Below are positions 35,031 to 44,153 of a stretch of DNA of 64,000 nucleotides, piece after piece. The notes beneath the pieces were generated by a model that saw nothing but the letters and a program-made list of their open reading frames with translations, was not told the DNA's origin and ran no database searches. The translations under genes and the position numbers were made by a program. The first letter of the stretch is position 1; each line of letters opens with the position of its first letter. This DNA is from Streptomyces antimycoticus (GTDB taxonomy: Bacteria; Actinomycetota; Actinomycetes; Streptomycetales; Streptomycetaceae), in assembly GCF_005405925.1 (NCBI RefSeq), contig NZ_BJHV01000001.1, forward strand, positions 10,106,001-10,170,000, in the 5' to 3' direction.

Positions 35031-35322
35031 CTCCCACCGCGCGCTCGATTCGGCCCCGCGCACTCCGCAGGAGGCTCCTCGCCGCCGGCTCGCCTTCCCC
35101 GTCCCCGTCGCCTTTCCTCCCACTTTCCGCCGCGTGAAATGTCAACGCGCCATTCCGGGTACTTCCTTGCCGGGGCTCGGCCCACTGGGGTTCGCTGGTC
35201 CGCGGCGCCACCACCGCACCGCCTCCTCCTCTCGTGTCCGAGACCGCATGTCCTGTTCCCGCGCGGACGGTGTGCGAAGGGGCGCCGCCCCAGTGACGGT
35301 TCGTCCCACGGGAAAGGTGAAG
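35031..35322. other. Upstream region of the FAD oxidase gene, left cluster edge
   Basis: About 290 bp with no supportable gene. It should carry the promoter of the FAD oxidase gene; no clear promoter or operator was recognised. Confidence 0.3.
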
Positions 35323-36801
35323 ATGTCGGAAACAGTCGACGCGGCAGGCAGGTTGGACGTCATCGTCGTCGGAAACGGCGTTCTCGGGTTGACTGTCGGC
35401 GTGCAGTACGCCCGCGCCCATCCCGATGTCCGGGTGGCGGTCCTCGGCAAGCCGGCGCGGCAGTACGGCGCAACGCCCGCGGCCGGTGCCATGCTCGGTG
35501 CCTTCGGCGAGGTGACGGCCCATCTGCTGGCCTCGGAGCACGGCAGGAAGAAGCACGCGCTGGCCGTCCAGGCGCAGCGGCTGTGGCCGGAGTGGATCGG
35601 CAGCCTTGAGGCCGACGGCGACGGCGACGGAGCGGAGCGTATCCGCACCTCGGACGACACCGTGGTCCTGCTCAACACCGTGGGGCACACCGCCCTGGAC
35701 GACGCGAACTTCGCCGCCGTGCTGACGGCACTGAAGGAGGCGAACGCGGCACACGAGGAGATCGAGGTCTCCTCCGTCGACTGGATCGATCCGGACCCCA
35801 ACTCCCGCCCGCTGCGGGCCCTGCACATCGAGGGCGAGGGTTCGGTCGACTCCGGCGTGCTCCTGAGGTCGCTGGAGCGCTCCTTCCGGCAGGCCGGTGG
35901 CGTGCTGATCGCCGCGGACGCCACGGAGATCAGGACCCGTGACGGACGTACCGAAGGTGTCGTCACCGACGCGGGCGACTTCCTGCCGGCGGGCCAGGTG
36001 GTGGTGGCCGCGGGTGCCCGAAGCCAGCGGCTGATCGCCACTGTCCCGGGCCTGGAGCACCGGATTCCGCGGGTTTACGACGGCGTCGGGGTCTCCGCGC
36101 TCATCGACACCTGGGACGGCTCGGGGCCGCCGACCGTCCTGCGCACCTCCAACCGGGCGTTCGCTTGCGGGCTGCACCTGGTGCCCCGGTCGGGTGGGTC
36201 GGTGTACATCGGCGCGACCAATGCGGTCTGCCTGGAGCCCCGGGGCGGGGCCAGCATCGAGGAGGTGGTCTTCCTCTTCAACTGTGCCATCCACCAGCTG
36301 CACCGCAGCCTCAACGGCTCGGAGGTCCGTAAGGTCCAGGCCGGCAGCCGGCCGGCCTCGATCGACGGTTTCCCGCTCATCGGCGGCACCTCGGTGGAGG
36401 GCCTGTGGGTGCTCTCCGGGACGTATCGCGACGGTCTGCACCTCTCGCCGCTCATCGCCCGGCACGTCGTGTCGCTCATGTCCGGCGGGCCGGGGCTCCC
36501 GGACCTCGCGGACTTCGCTCCGGAGCGGGATCTGATCTCCGCGTGGAGCCGGGAGGAGGTCCTGGAGGACGTGGTCCGGCACACAATGGCGACGGGGTAC
36601 GAATTCCCGTGGCGGCTGCCGCTCGAGTGGCCGCACATGATGGAGACGTTCCTGCGTGGCCCGTTCGCCGAGCTCGCGGACCGGCTGAGCGACACGTACA
36701 CCCCGCCCGCCGACCTGATGACGGCGATTATGTTCTCCGAGCCGGAGGACCAGGAGGAGCTCATCCGGTACTACGGAAACGTGTACCGGGAGTGGCACTG
36801 A
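35323..36801 (+). CDS. FAD-dependent amine/glycine oxidase-like protein (DadA/ThiO family)
   Basis: 492 aa from an ATG behind GGAAAGGTGAAG. An N-terminal Rossmann motif VVGNGVLGLTVG (about 15-26) binds FAD; the middle part contains VVVAAGARSQRL and the C-terminal part GLWVLSGTYRDGLHLSPLIA, the typical DAO-fold FAD-contact region. About 110 residues after it are an extra C-terminal segment compared with glycine oxidase (~370 aa). It is the first gene of the cluster on the plus strand. In a cluster with a Fem-type aminoacyltransferase it could oxidise a glycyl (or free glycine) unit to an imine; this is inference. A perfect hairpin terminator follows. Confidence 0.75.
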   Translation: MSETVDAAGRLDVIVVGNGVLGLTVGVQYARAHPDVRVAVLGKPARQYGATPAAGAMLGAFGEVTAHLLASEHGRKKHALAVQAQRLWPEWIGSLEADGDGDGAERIRTSDDTVVLLNTVGHTALDDANFAAVLTALKEANAAHEEIEVSSVDWIDPDPNSRPLRALHIEGEGSVDSGVLLRSLERSFRQAGGVLIAADATEIRTRDGRTEGVVTDAGDFLPAGQVVVAAGARSQRLIATVPGLEHRIPRVYDGVGVSALIDTWDGSGPPTVLRTSNRAFACGLHLVPRSGGSVYIGATNAVCLEPRGGASIEEVVFLFNCAIHQLHRSLNGSEVRKVQAGSRPASIDGFPLIGGTSVEGLWVLSGTYRDGLHLSPLIARHVVSLMSGGPGLPDLADFAPERDLISAWSREEVLEDVVRHTMATGYEFPWRLPLEWPHMMETFLRGPFAELADRLSDTYTPPADLMTAIMFSEPEDQEELIRYYGNVYREWH

Positions 36802-36839
36802 CCCGGCGGCCGGGGCGCTGAGCCCCGGTCGGCCGACAC

Positions 36840-36872
36840 GGCCACGTGCCGGGGGCACCCCGGCACGTGGCC
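36840..36872 (+). terminator. Perfect 15-bp hairpin after the FAD oxidase
   Basis: GGCCACGTGCCGGGG pairs exactly with its complement around the 3-base loop GCA. No U-tract. It lies between the oxidase stop and the hydrolase start. Confidence 0.85.
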
Positions 36873-36916
36873 GATCGCGTGTACGGGCGGGCTTCGACGG
36901 GGCGGAGGGGCGAACG

Positions 36917-37699
36917 ATGGCGACACTGACGGTGGGCGGTGGGCGGCAGGTGCGCTATCGGCGGGCGGGCAGCGGCCCGCCCGTGGTACTCGTCGCCGCG
37001 GGCGGGCCGGGCGACTTCTGGCAGGTCCATCAGGTACCCGCGCTGGCCGCCGCCGGCTATGAGGCGATCACCCTCGAGCTGCCGGAGGCCGCCGGGCCGC
37101 GGGACGAACTGACCGCGCTGCTGGCGGAGTCTGTCGAGCTGCTCGGCACCGGGCGGTGCGGGCTTGTCGGATTCTCCTTCGGCGCGCAACTCGTCCAGGG
37201 GCTGCTCGTCCACCGCCCGGACCTGTGGACGCGGGCGGTGCTCGTGGCGACCCGGGGCCGGCCGGACCCGGTGGGCGGCGCCCTGCTCTCCGCGGAGCGC
37301 GCGCTGCATGCGGCGGAGGTCCAACCGCCCCCGCGCTACCAGGCGTTCTTCCAGGCGGTGCTGCACCTCGGGCCTCGCACCTGGGAGCGGGAGGGCGAGA
37401 TCCTGGACTGGCTGGACCTGTTCGAGGCCGGCGCGAGAGCCGGCGGCGTACCCGCGGAACCGCCTGGCGACCAGGCCGACCAGCTCGCCGCGCTGCGCGG
37501 GGTGACGGGCCCGGTCCTCGTCCTGGGCTTCCAGTACGACCTCGTGGCCCCTCCCCGGCTGGGCCGCGAGGTGGCCGAGGCGCTGCCGGCGGGCCGTTAC
37601 CGGGAGATCCCCGACTGCGGCCACTACGGCTGCCTGGAGCGGCCCGGCACCGTCAACGAGGCGATCGTGGGGTTCCTCAACGCCCCGGCCCCGCGCTGA
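36917..37699 (+). CDS. Alpha/beta hydrolase
   Basis: 260 aa from an ATG behind GGAGGGG. Core features: VVLVAAGGPGDFWQVHQV (oxyanion region), nucleophile elbow GFSFGAQ (Ser near residue 85), LVLGFQYDLVAPP (acid strand) and DCGHYG with the catalytic-type histidine. The family (menH/haloperoxidase-like) includes many biosynthetic hydrolases and acyl-transfer enzymes. It lies between the FAD oxidase and the ABC exporter in the cluster; a hydrolytic tailoring or detoxifying step is possible, but nothing in the sequence fixes the substrate. Confidence 0.8.
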   Translation: MATLTVGGGRQVRYRRAGSGPPVVLVAAGGPGDFWQVHQVPALAAAGYEAITLELPEAAGPRDELTALLAESVELLGTGRCGLVGFSFGAQLVQGLLVHRPDLWTRAVLVATRGRPDPVGGALLSAERALHAAEVQPPPRYQAFFQAVLHLGPRTWEREGEILDWLDLFEAGARAGGVPAEPPGDQADQLAALRGVTGPVLVLGFQYDLVAPPRLGREVAEALPAGRYREIPDCGHYGCLERPGTVNEAIVGFLNAPAPR

Positions 37700-37712
37700 G
37701 GCAGGGCCGGGG
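37683..37712. terminator. Hairpin between converging hydrolase and exporter genes
   Basis: CCCCGGCCC and GGGCCGGGG form a 9-bp stem around 12 bases, overlapping the hydrolase stop. It may end transcripts from both directions. Confidence 0.5.
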
Positions 37713-37726
37713 CTGCCGTTCCCGGC

Positions 37727-39583
37727 TCAGCCACCCGCCTCCGCGCCGCCCCCGGCCGCGGTCCACGACCGCCAAAGCCGCGCGTACGCGCCGTCCTTCT
37801 CCAACAGCTCATGGTGGCTGCCGAGTTCGACGATCCGCCCGGACTCCATGACGGCGATCAGATCGGCGTCCTGTACGGAGTCGAGCCGGTGCACGATCGA
37901 GATGACCGACCGCCCGGCGAGCAGTGCGGCCATGGACCGCTCCACCTGGCGGGAGGCGGTGGGTTCCATGAGGGCCGTGGCCTCGTCGAGGACCAGGGTG
38001 TGCGGGTCGGCGAGCAGCAGCCGGGCAAGGGCGATCTGCTGGGCGGTGACGGTCGGTACGTCTGTTTCCTCGGTGGCGACCGGGGAGTCCAGCCCGTCGG
38101 GCAGCTTGCGCGCCCACTCCTCCAGGCCCACGGTCCGCAGGGCGGCCCACAGCTCCTCGTCGCCCCAGGTGTCGTCGTCCGGCCCGGTCCTGCCGCCGGG
38201 GCCGCGCCGTTCCGGCAGGGTCAGGTTGTCCCGGACGCTGCCCGCGAAGACGTGGTTCTCCTGGGTGACCAGGGCGACCTCGCTGCGCAGGGTGCCGATC
38301 GACATCGCGCTCACCGGGGCGTCCCCGATCTCCAGCACGCCCGCCGTGGGGTGGTGAACCCCCGCCAGCAGCTTGCCGAGCGTCGACTTGCCGGCTCCGG
38401 AGGTGCCGACCACGGCGATGCGCCCGCCGGGCGGGATGTCGAGGTCGATGCCGTGGAGGACTTCGCGGCCGGCGTCGTAGCCGAACCGTACGCCACGCAG
38501 CCGGATCCGGCGGCCGGTCGGTACCGCGCCGGTGTCGGACCGCTCCACGGGAAGGCGCTCCACGCCCAGGATGCGCCGGAGCGCCGCGCTGCCGACCTGG
38601 AGTTCGTCGGTCCAGGAGAGCAGTTCGACCAGGGGTCCGTTGAGGCTCTGGAGATACAGCACCATGGCGGTGATCTCGGCCAGCCCCACCCGGCCGTCGC
38701 GGTAGGCGGCGCCGCCGGCCAGCAATGTGAACGCCATCGGGACCATGGTGGCCAGATCCAGACTGGGGTACCAGACCGTCTGCAGCCCGGTGATCCTGCG
38801 GCGGTGGCGGACGACCCGGGCCACGGCGCTCCCGTGGTGGTCGATCCGCCGCCTGGCCAGGCCGAGCGCCTCCACGCTGGCGGCACCGCGGACAGTCTCA
38901 TGGGTGCTGGTGAGCACCTCGGCCTCGTCCTTCAGCAGCTCCTCGTAGCCGCGGGTGGCGCGTGGCCGGTACCAGCGGGTGGAGAACACCGCGAACGGCA
39001 GCCCGGTGAGCAGGAGCAGGGAGAGCAGGGGCGAGGTGAGGACCATCGCGACGACGGTCAGTGCCAGGGTGACGGCCGCCATCAGGATCCTCGGCATGGC
39101 CAGCCGGATGCCCTCGTTGAGCCGGTCGACATCGGAGGTGGCGCGGCTGAGCAGGTCGCCGGTGCCGACGGACTCCACCGTGCCGAGCGGCAGCCGCATG
39201 ACGCGCCGCACGAAGCTCTCCCGGGTCTCGGCGAGCACCTTCTCGCCGAGCAGGGTCGTCTGCACCTGGGCGGCCCGGGTGAGCAGCGCCTGGACGGCGA
39301 GTACGGCCACGAGTACGAGCGCGACCATGTCCACGCGCCAGGTGGTCGTAGAGCGCTGGACGGACTCGACCAGGTGGCCCAGCAGCCGGGGGCCGACGAG
39401 ACCGGTGGCCAGGGCGAGCCCGAAGAGGGTCAGCATGGCGGTGATCCGGCCGGAGTTGCCGCGGACGAACGTCCAGAACCAGTGGTGCACCTCCTGCTGC
39501 CTGGCCAGCGGCAACCGGGTTCCGGGCGGCTCGTCGGCGGGGGGCGCCAGGGGGGTGGCGTCGGCGGTCCGGGTGGTGGTCAT
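37727..39583 (-). CDS. ABC exporter half-transporter, subunit with intact Walker motifs but no LSGGQ
   Basis: 618 aa; ATG 39581-39583 overlaps the stop of the partner gene (ATGA). Six-helix exporter domain (about 50-345), then the ATPase domain: Walker A GTSGAGKST (393-401), Q-loop VTQENHVF, Walker B HTLVLDEAT with the catalytic glutamate, H-loop IVHRLD. The ABC signature, normally LSGGQ, is replaced by TVTAQQ (about 511). The partner subunit shows the opposite set of defects. In a head-to-tail dimer the Walker motifs here meet the partner's intact LSGGQ, leaving one competent site. Likely exports the cluster product and helps self-resistance. Confidence 0.88.
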   Translation of the reverse strand: MTTTRTADATPLAPPADEPPGTRLPLARQQEVHHWFWTFVRGNSGRITAMLTLFGLALATGLVGPRLLGHLVESVQRSTTTWRVDMVALVLVAVLAVQALLTRAAQVQTTLLGEKVLAETRESFVRRVMRLPLGTVESVGTGDLLSRATSDVDRLNEGIRLAMPRILMAAVTLALTVVAMVLTSPLLSLLLLTGLPFAVFSTRWYRPRATRGYEELLKDEAEVLTSTHETVRGAASVEALGLARRRIDHHGSAVARVVRHRRRITGLQTVWYPSLDLATMVPMAFTLLAGGAAYRDGRVGLAEITAMVLYLQSLNGPLVELLSWTDELQVGSAALRRILGVERLPVERSDTGAVPTGRRIRLRGVRFGYDAGREVLHGIDLDIPPGGRIAVVGTSGAGKSTLGKLLAGVHHPTAGVLEIGDAPVSAMSIGTLRSEVALVTQENHVFAGSVRDNLTLPERRGPGGRTGPDDDTWGDEELWAALRTVGLEEWARKLPDGLDSPVATEETDVPTVTAQQIALARLLLADPHTLVLDEATALMEPTASRQVERSMAALLAGRSVISIVHRLDSVQDADLIAVMESGRIVELGSHHELLEKDGAYARLWRSWTAAGGGAEAGG

Positions 39584-41262
39584 GGCGTCCGCTCCCCTCC
39601 GTGGTCGGCGTGGCCGCCGGCGGCGGCCACCGGGGCGAGCGTGACCACCTCGTCGGCGGCGTTCGACCACAGCGGGCTGCCGCTGAAGACGAGGGTGGTG
39701 CGCCCCGCGCGGTAGCGGGCCACCCGCCGGGCGATCAGCGCCTCGGTGGAGGAGTCGACCGCGGACGTCGGATCGTCGAGGACCAGGACGTCGGGGGCGG
39801 CGAGCAGGGCACGGGCCAGGATCAGCCGCTGCCGCTGTCCGCCGGACAGCGAGCGGCCGCCCTCGATGACGGCGTCGTCCAGCCCGTGCGGCAGCGCCTC
39901 GACCACATCCTCGGCGGCGGCCGCGTGCAGCGCCGCACGCAGCTCCTCGTCGGTACGGGCCCGGCCGCCGGCGAGTTCGGCCCGGAGCGGGCCGCTGAAC
40001 AGGATGTCGGCGTGGCCGCACAGGAGGAGCCGACGGCGCAGCTCCGGCAGGGCGATCCGGTCCAGCGGGACGCCCGCGAGCCGGGTGCCGTCCACGGGGG
40101 CCGGGGGTCCGTACCGGGTGATCCTGGCCGCGGTCCGCGAACCGTGCTCGCCGCTGGTGGCCACGGCCGTGAGCCGGCCCGCCGGTGCCTCGATGCCGGT
40201 CGCCCGGTCCTCCAGCGACAGGGCGCCCGGGGGCAGCACCAACGGGTCGTCCGGCGGCGGGGGATCGGGGACCAGGCTGAGGAAGCGGCAGATACGTCCG
40301 GCCCCGACATGAGCCTGGCTGATCGACTCCACGGCCTCCGTCGCCGTGCTCACCGGGATGACGAGGAACACCGACGCGCCGTAGAACGCGACGAGTTCGC
40401 CCGGGGTGATGACATCGGAGAGGACGAGCCGGGCACCGAGCCAGGCGACGACGATGGTGACCAGACCGGGGAGGAACACTCCGGCGGCGCCGAGCCAGGC
40501 CTCCAGCCGCCCGGCCGACTCCCCTGCGCGCCGCACCTCCTGGCTGACGCCTACGAAGCGCTCGGTGAACTTCCGCTCCCCGCCGATGCCGCGCAGCACA
40601 CGCAGCCCCGAGCAGATGTCGCCGGCCTGCGCGGTCGCCGTGCCCAGCCGGTCGCGCTGCTCCTCGTTGCGCCGCTGCAGCGGGCGGAGCAGCGGGCCGA
40701 TCCCGAGCAGGGCCGCAGGTACGCCGATGAGCACCACGACGCCCAGGACAGGCGAGGTGACGGTGAGGGCGACTGCGATCGCCACGAAGGAGACGACGGC
40801 TCCCGAGGACCGGCCGACGACCTCGAAGGCGCTGCCGATGCTGGGGATGTCGCCGGAGGCGACTGCCACCACGTCACCGGAGCCGGACTTGAGCCGTAAC
40901 GAGCCGCCCAGCCGGGTGGCCTGACGCAGCACGACCCGGTGGCTGGTGGCGACCGCGTGCATCTGGCCTCCCACCGCGGCCTGGATGAGTCCCGCGCCGG
41001 CGACGGCCTGGACCACGGCCAGCACCGCGACCACGATGACCCAGCCGGTGAGCGAGGAGGTCGATCCGTCGTCGATGCCCTCGTCGATGGCGTATCCGAC
41101 GACCAGCGGGAGCAGGGCGAGTGGAAGCATCCACAGGGCGCCGAGGGTGGCGCTCAGCACCAGCAGCCGTGGACGGATCCGGACCAGCCACCACAGGTAG
41201 CGCCAGGCGCTGCGGTGGTCGGCTTCGGGAACGGTCGCCGGGGACTCAGCGGGCCGGAACAT
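39580..41262 (-). CDS. ABC exporter half-transporter, subunit with intact LSGGQ but degenerate Walker A
   Basis: 560 aa from the ATG at 41260-41262 (weak ribosome site); the much longer open frame to the right is antisense noise. The six-helix domain is followed by a shortened nucleotide domain. Where Walker A should be, TSGEHGSRTAAR (369-380) lacks the P-loop lysine; the Q-loop glutamine and the H-loop histidine (FSGSPL) are also missing. The signature LSGGQRQR (472-479) is perfect, and Walker B is LVLDDPTS with Asp in place of Glu. It forms the obligate partner of the preceding subunit and is translated just before it in the same operon. Confidence 0.85.
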   Translation of the reverse strand: MFRPAESPATVPEADHRSAWRYLWWLVRIRPRLLVLSATLGALWMLPLALLPLVVGYAIDEGIDDGSTSSLTGWVIVVAVLAVVQAVAGAGLIQAAVGGQMHAVATSHRVVLRQATRLGGSLRLKSGSGDVVAVASGDIPSIGSAFEVVGRSSGAVVSFVAIAVALTVTSPVLGVVVLIGVPAALLGIGPLLRPLQRRNEEQRDRLGTATAQAGDICSGLRVLRGIGGERKFTERFVGVSQEVRRAGESAGRLEAWLGAAGVFLPGLVTIVVAWLGARLVLSDVITPGELVAFYGASVFLVIPVSTATEAVESISQAHVGAGRICRFLSLVPDPPPPDDPLVLPPGALSLEDRATGIEAPAGRLTAVATSGEHGSRTAARITRYGPPAPVDGTRLAGVPLDRIALPELRRRLLLCGHADILFSGPLRAELAGGRARTDEELRAALHAAAAEDVVEALPHGLDDAVIEGGRSLSGGQRQRLILARALLAAPDVLVLDDPTSAVDSSTEALIARRVARYRAGRTTLVFSGSPLWSNAADEVVTLAPVAAAGGHADHGGERTP

Positions 41263-41705
41263 ACCGACAGGCAAGAGAATTTCTCCCAACAACTGTGGCG
41301 GAAGGCGAGAGCCGGGACATGCGGGTACGGCTGCGCATGACTCTGCCAGGGCACCGGCCGCACGACGACCGGCCGTGTCGCTCACGCTACGGTTTGCGCC
41401 ACGATTTCGACCACTCCACTGGCTGGTTCCTGTCGTTCGAACAGCACTGCTTTCCCGGTTCGTACCGGCTGAAAGGCCCACGGTCGCGGCGCGCCGATCA
41501 TCTCGGCCGGTTAAAGGACATGTCAAGGAGATTCCTTGGTGTGGAATGTCGACGACGATTCCTCCCGGCCCCAAGGGAATTCGTGTGTCGCGCCGTTGAC
41601 GCCGGGAAGAATGGTGGCCAATCCTGTGGTCGGCAGGCCCGCAGCTCCCGAGGAGGGAACGCGCAGGGCGTCGGGAGGAGGAATTCCACCGGTGAGGATC
41701 CGCTG
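41263..41705. promoter_or_regulatory. Divergent promoter region, exporter versus CocE-like hydrolase
   Basis: 443 bp without a gene. GC falls around 41390-41560, typical of Streptomyces promoters. Both flanking genes start outward from here. No convincing operator palindrome was identified. Confidence 0.45.
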
Positions 41706-43427
41706 ATGCGCATCGTGGTCGAACACGACCTGGAGATACCGCTGCGGGACGGCACCGTATTGCGGGCGGACCTTTATCGGCCGGATTCCCGCGTTTCGCT
41801 GCCGACGCTGATTCGCCGTACCCCCTACGGCCGTGCCGGCGAATCCGCCGGACCCGGGCTGGACACCCGGCGACTGCTGACAGCCGGCTACGGCCTGCTG
41901 GTCCAGGACGTCCGCGGCCGAGGCTCCTCGGGCGGGGAGTTCGAACCGTTCTGGGCCGAGGGCGCGGACGGCGCCGACACGGTCGACTGGGCCGCGGCGC
42001 AGCCGTGGTGCGACGGCAGGGTCGGCATGCTGGGGCGGTCGTACGAAGGCAGCACCGCGCTGCTGGCCGCGGGCCATGCCCCAGAGGCGCTCCACGCGGT
42101 CTCCGCGTATATGGCCGGGTCCGAGTTCCGGGAGGGCTGGTGCTACCAGGGCGGTGTGTTCCAGCTCGGCTTCGTCCTGCACTGGGCCCTGGCCGACCTG
42201 TTGCTGCCGGGGCTGCTGGCGGCCGACTCAGGCAGCACGGGCGCCGGGGCGGAGCGGGTGCTCCACGCCCTCGACTCCATCGAGGACCTGTACCGGACCC
42301 CCGGTCTCGCCTGGAAGCTCCTGGACGAACTGGCCCCGTACGTGCGGCGGTGGCGCGAGCACCCCCGGCCCGGCCCGTACTGGCGGCGCGCCGCACCCAA
42401 CCAGACCTATCCGGCCATGCGGGCGGCCGGACTGCACATCGGAGGCTGGTACGACATCTTCCTCGGCGGAACGCTGGAGAACTACGACGGGGGACGCCGA
42501 TACGGCGGTTCGGCCGCGGCGCGCGAGCACGCCACGCTGGTCGTCGGCCCCTGGTCGCACTGCGTCCGCGGCGGGGTGTTCCCCGGGCGGCGCTACGGGG
42601 TCCGGGCCGACGACCAGGTGCTGGACGTGACCGGGCTGCACATCGACCACTTCGACCGGACGCTGAAGGGAACGGGCGGGCCGCCGGCGGAGCGGGTGCG
42701 GCTCTTCCTGACCGGCGTCGACCGCTGGCAAACCTTCCCGGACTGGCCGGTGCCGGACGTCAGCCCCGCGGCGCTGTACCTGACCAGCGGCGCCCGGCAT
42801 GCCAACTCCGCCACGGGTGACGGTGCCCTGCTGCCGGACCCGCCGCCTGCGGCCGGCGCGGACCACTTCCTCCACGACCCCGACGACCCGGTGCCCACCA
42901 CCGGTGGGGCGACCCTGATGACCGGCATGTTCGTCGGTGCCGACTGCGGGCCGCGGGACCAGCGGGCCGTGGAACGCCGCGCCGACGTGCTCTGCTACAC
43001 CGGCGCACCGCAGACCGCCGCGCTGACCGTGGTGGGCGAGGTGACGCTCGTCGTGTACGTCTCCTGCTCCGGGCCCGCCACGGACATCGCGGCCAAATTG
43101 GTGGACGTGGCACCGGACGGCCGTGCCGAGATCCTGTGCGACGGGATCCGCGCCGGCTACGCGGAGTGCACCGACGGGCCGTCGCCGCCCGGCCGGACCG
43201 TCGAAGTCACCGTGCGGCTCGGCGCCGTGGGCCATGTGTTTGCCCCCGGCCACCGGGTACGGCTGGAGGTGGCCGGCAGCAACTTCCCACGTTTCGAGGT
43301 CAATCCCGGCACCGGCGGTGAGCCGGCCGAGCCCTGGGCCCGGCCGTACGAGACGGTCACCGCCACCGTCCACCACGGCCGGCCACTCCCCTCCCACCTG
43401 CTGCTGCCGGTCCTCATCACCCGCTGA
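41706..43427 (+). CDS. CocE/NonD-family hydrolase (X-Pro dipeptidyl-peptidase-like)
   Basis: 573 aa. The N-terminal alpha/beta domain shows LRADLYRPDSRVSLPTLIRR, YGLLVQDVRGRGSSGG and the nucleophile elbow GRSYEG. The catalytic aspartate is likely in HIGGWYDIFLGG and the histidine in VVGPWSHC. The C-terminal jelly-roll (about 380-573) starts near ALYLTSG and ends with GHRVRLEVAGSNFPRFEVNP. Known members hydrolyse esters, beta-lactams or N-terminal acyl groups. Inside an antibiotic cluster it may remove a protecting acyl group or inactivate product; it carries no signal peptide, so it should be cytosolic. Confidence 0.88.
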   Translation: MRIVVEHDLEIPLRDGTVLRADLYRPDSRVSLPTLIRRTPYGRAGESAGPGLDTRRLLTAGYGLLVQDVRGRGSSGGEFEPFWAEGADGADTVDWAAAQPWCDGRVGMLGRSYEGSTALLAAGHAPEALHAVSAYMAGSEFREGWCYQGGVFQLGFVLHWALADLLLPGLLAADSGSTGAGAERVLHALDSIEDLYRTPGLAWKLLDELAPYVRRWREHPRPGPYWRRAAPNQTYPAMRAAGLHIGGWYDIFLGGTLENYDGGRRYGGSAAAREHATLVVGPWSHCVRGGVFPGRRYGVRADDQVLDVTGLHIDHFDRTLKGTGGPPAERVRLFLTGVDRWQTFPDWPVPDVSPAALYLTSGARHANSATGDGALLPDPPPAAGADHFLHDPDDPVPTTGGATLMTGMFVGADCGPRDQRAVERRADVLCYTGAPQTAALTVVGEVTLVVYVSCSGPATDIAAKLVDVAPDGRAEILCDGIRAGYAECTDGPSPPGRTVEVTVRLGAVGHVFAPGHRVRLEVAGSNFPRFEVNPGTGGEPAEPWARPYETVTATVHHGRPLPSHLLLPVLITR

Positions 43428-43463
43428 ACACCTTTGCCGCAGAAGGGCGTCCGGCTGCGGGCG

Positions 43464-44107
43464 GATGCCGCCGACGACCCCGCTGTTCCACCTGCTGCAC
43501 CTGGGCGCGTCCACCGCCGCGCCGCCACCGGAACTCGCCGCGGCACTCGACGCACTGCGGCTGCTCGCCGACCGGGACGACGCCGAGCAGGCCCGAACGC
43601 ATCGGACGAAGGATCACTACTTCACCGTGTTCCGGGGCCTGTTGACCGTGGCCGACCACCATGACCGGCCCACCCGCAGCCGGGTGCACCTCGGCGAGGA
43701 CGGCCTGACCTTCACCGACCGGCTTCTGAGCGTGCACGCGAGAGGCACGGTGCTGAACATCGGCTCCGGGTCCGGGCTGACCACCAGCGCGCCGGCCGTC
43801 CGTGGGCTGCACGCCACCGCCGTCGACAGCAGTCCGGCGCGCGTGGCCGCCACGACCGCGCTGAACGGGCTCGCCCACGGCGTCGAGGCGGTCGCGGCCG
43901 ACGCGAGCCTGGCCGTGGGGGGGGCCTGGACTGGACGGCCATCTGCGGCTGGTGCGCGAACGCGGGGACGAGGCCGCCTCCGCCGCCCGTCGGCACGGGG
44001 ATCCCGGCGCGGTGGTCGCGAAGGTGTTCGGCGACGCCGTGGAACGGGATCCCGTGCACAGCTGCAGTCTGCGCGCGTTCCTCAGCGCCTCGCCGGGAAT
44101 GCCGTAG
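43464..44107 (+). pseudogene. Class I SAM-dependent methyltransferase, internal deletion
   Basis: From the ATG at 43464 about 150 residues are normal: an N-terminal helical part, then VLNIGSGSGLTTSAPAVRGL (SAM motif I) and ATAVDSSPARVAATTALN (motif II). At about 43920 the reading jumps frame; GLDGHLRLVRERGDEAAS and AVVAKVFGDAVERDPVHSCS follow and stop at 44107. The catalytic middle is missing, so it is a deletion product. An intact methyltransferase gene exists elsewhere in the cluster at 50.8 kb. Confidence 0.7.
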
Positions 44108-44121
44108 CGGACCGGCGGCGT

Positions 44122-44153
44122 GCGCGGTGTGCCCCGGCCGGGGCACACCGCGC
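44122..44153. terminator. Perfect 32-bp palindrome, bidirectional terminator
   Basis: GCGCGGTGTGCCCCGG is followed directly by its reverse complement; the practical hairpin has a 14-bp stem and a 4-base loop. It sits between two convergent genes. Confidence 0.75.

Noticed and set aside
39580..42396. A 938-residue frame with a long N-terminal extension on ABC subunit 2
   Set aside because: The extension is arginine/proline-rich antisense to the CocE-like gene; the exporter domain begins at 41262.
41706..43427. The CocE-like hydrolase as the streptothricin hydrolase SttH
   Set aside because: SttH is an isochorismatase-fold enzyme with a cysteine nucleophile; this protein has a serine elbow and jelly-roll of the CocE family.
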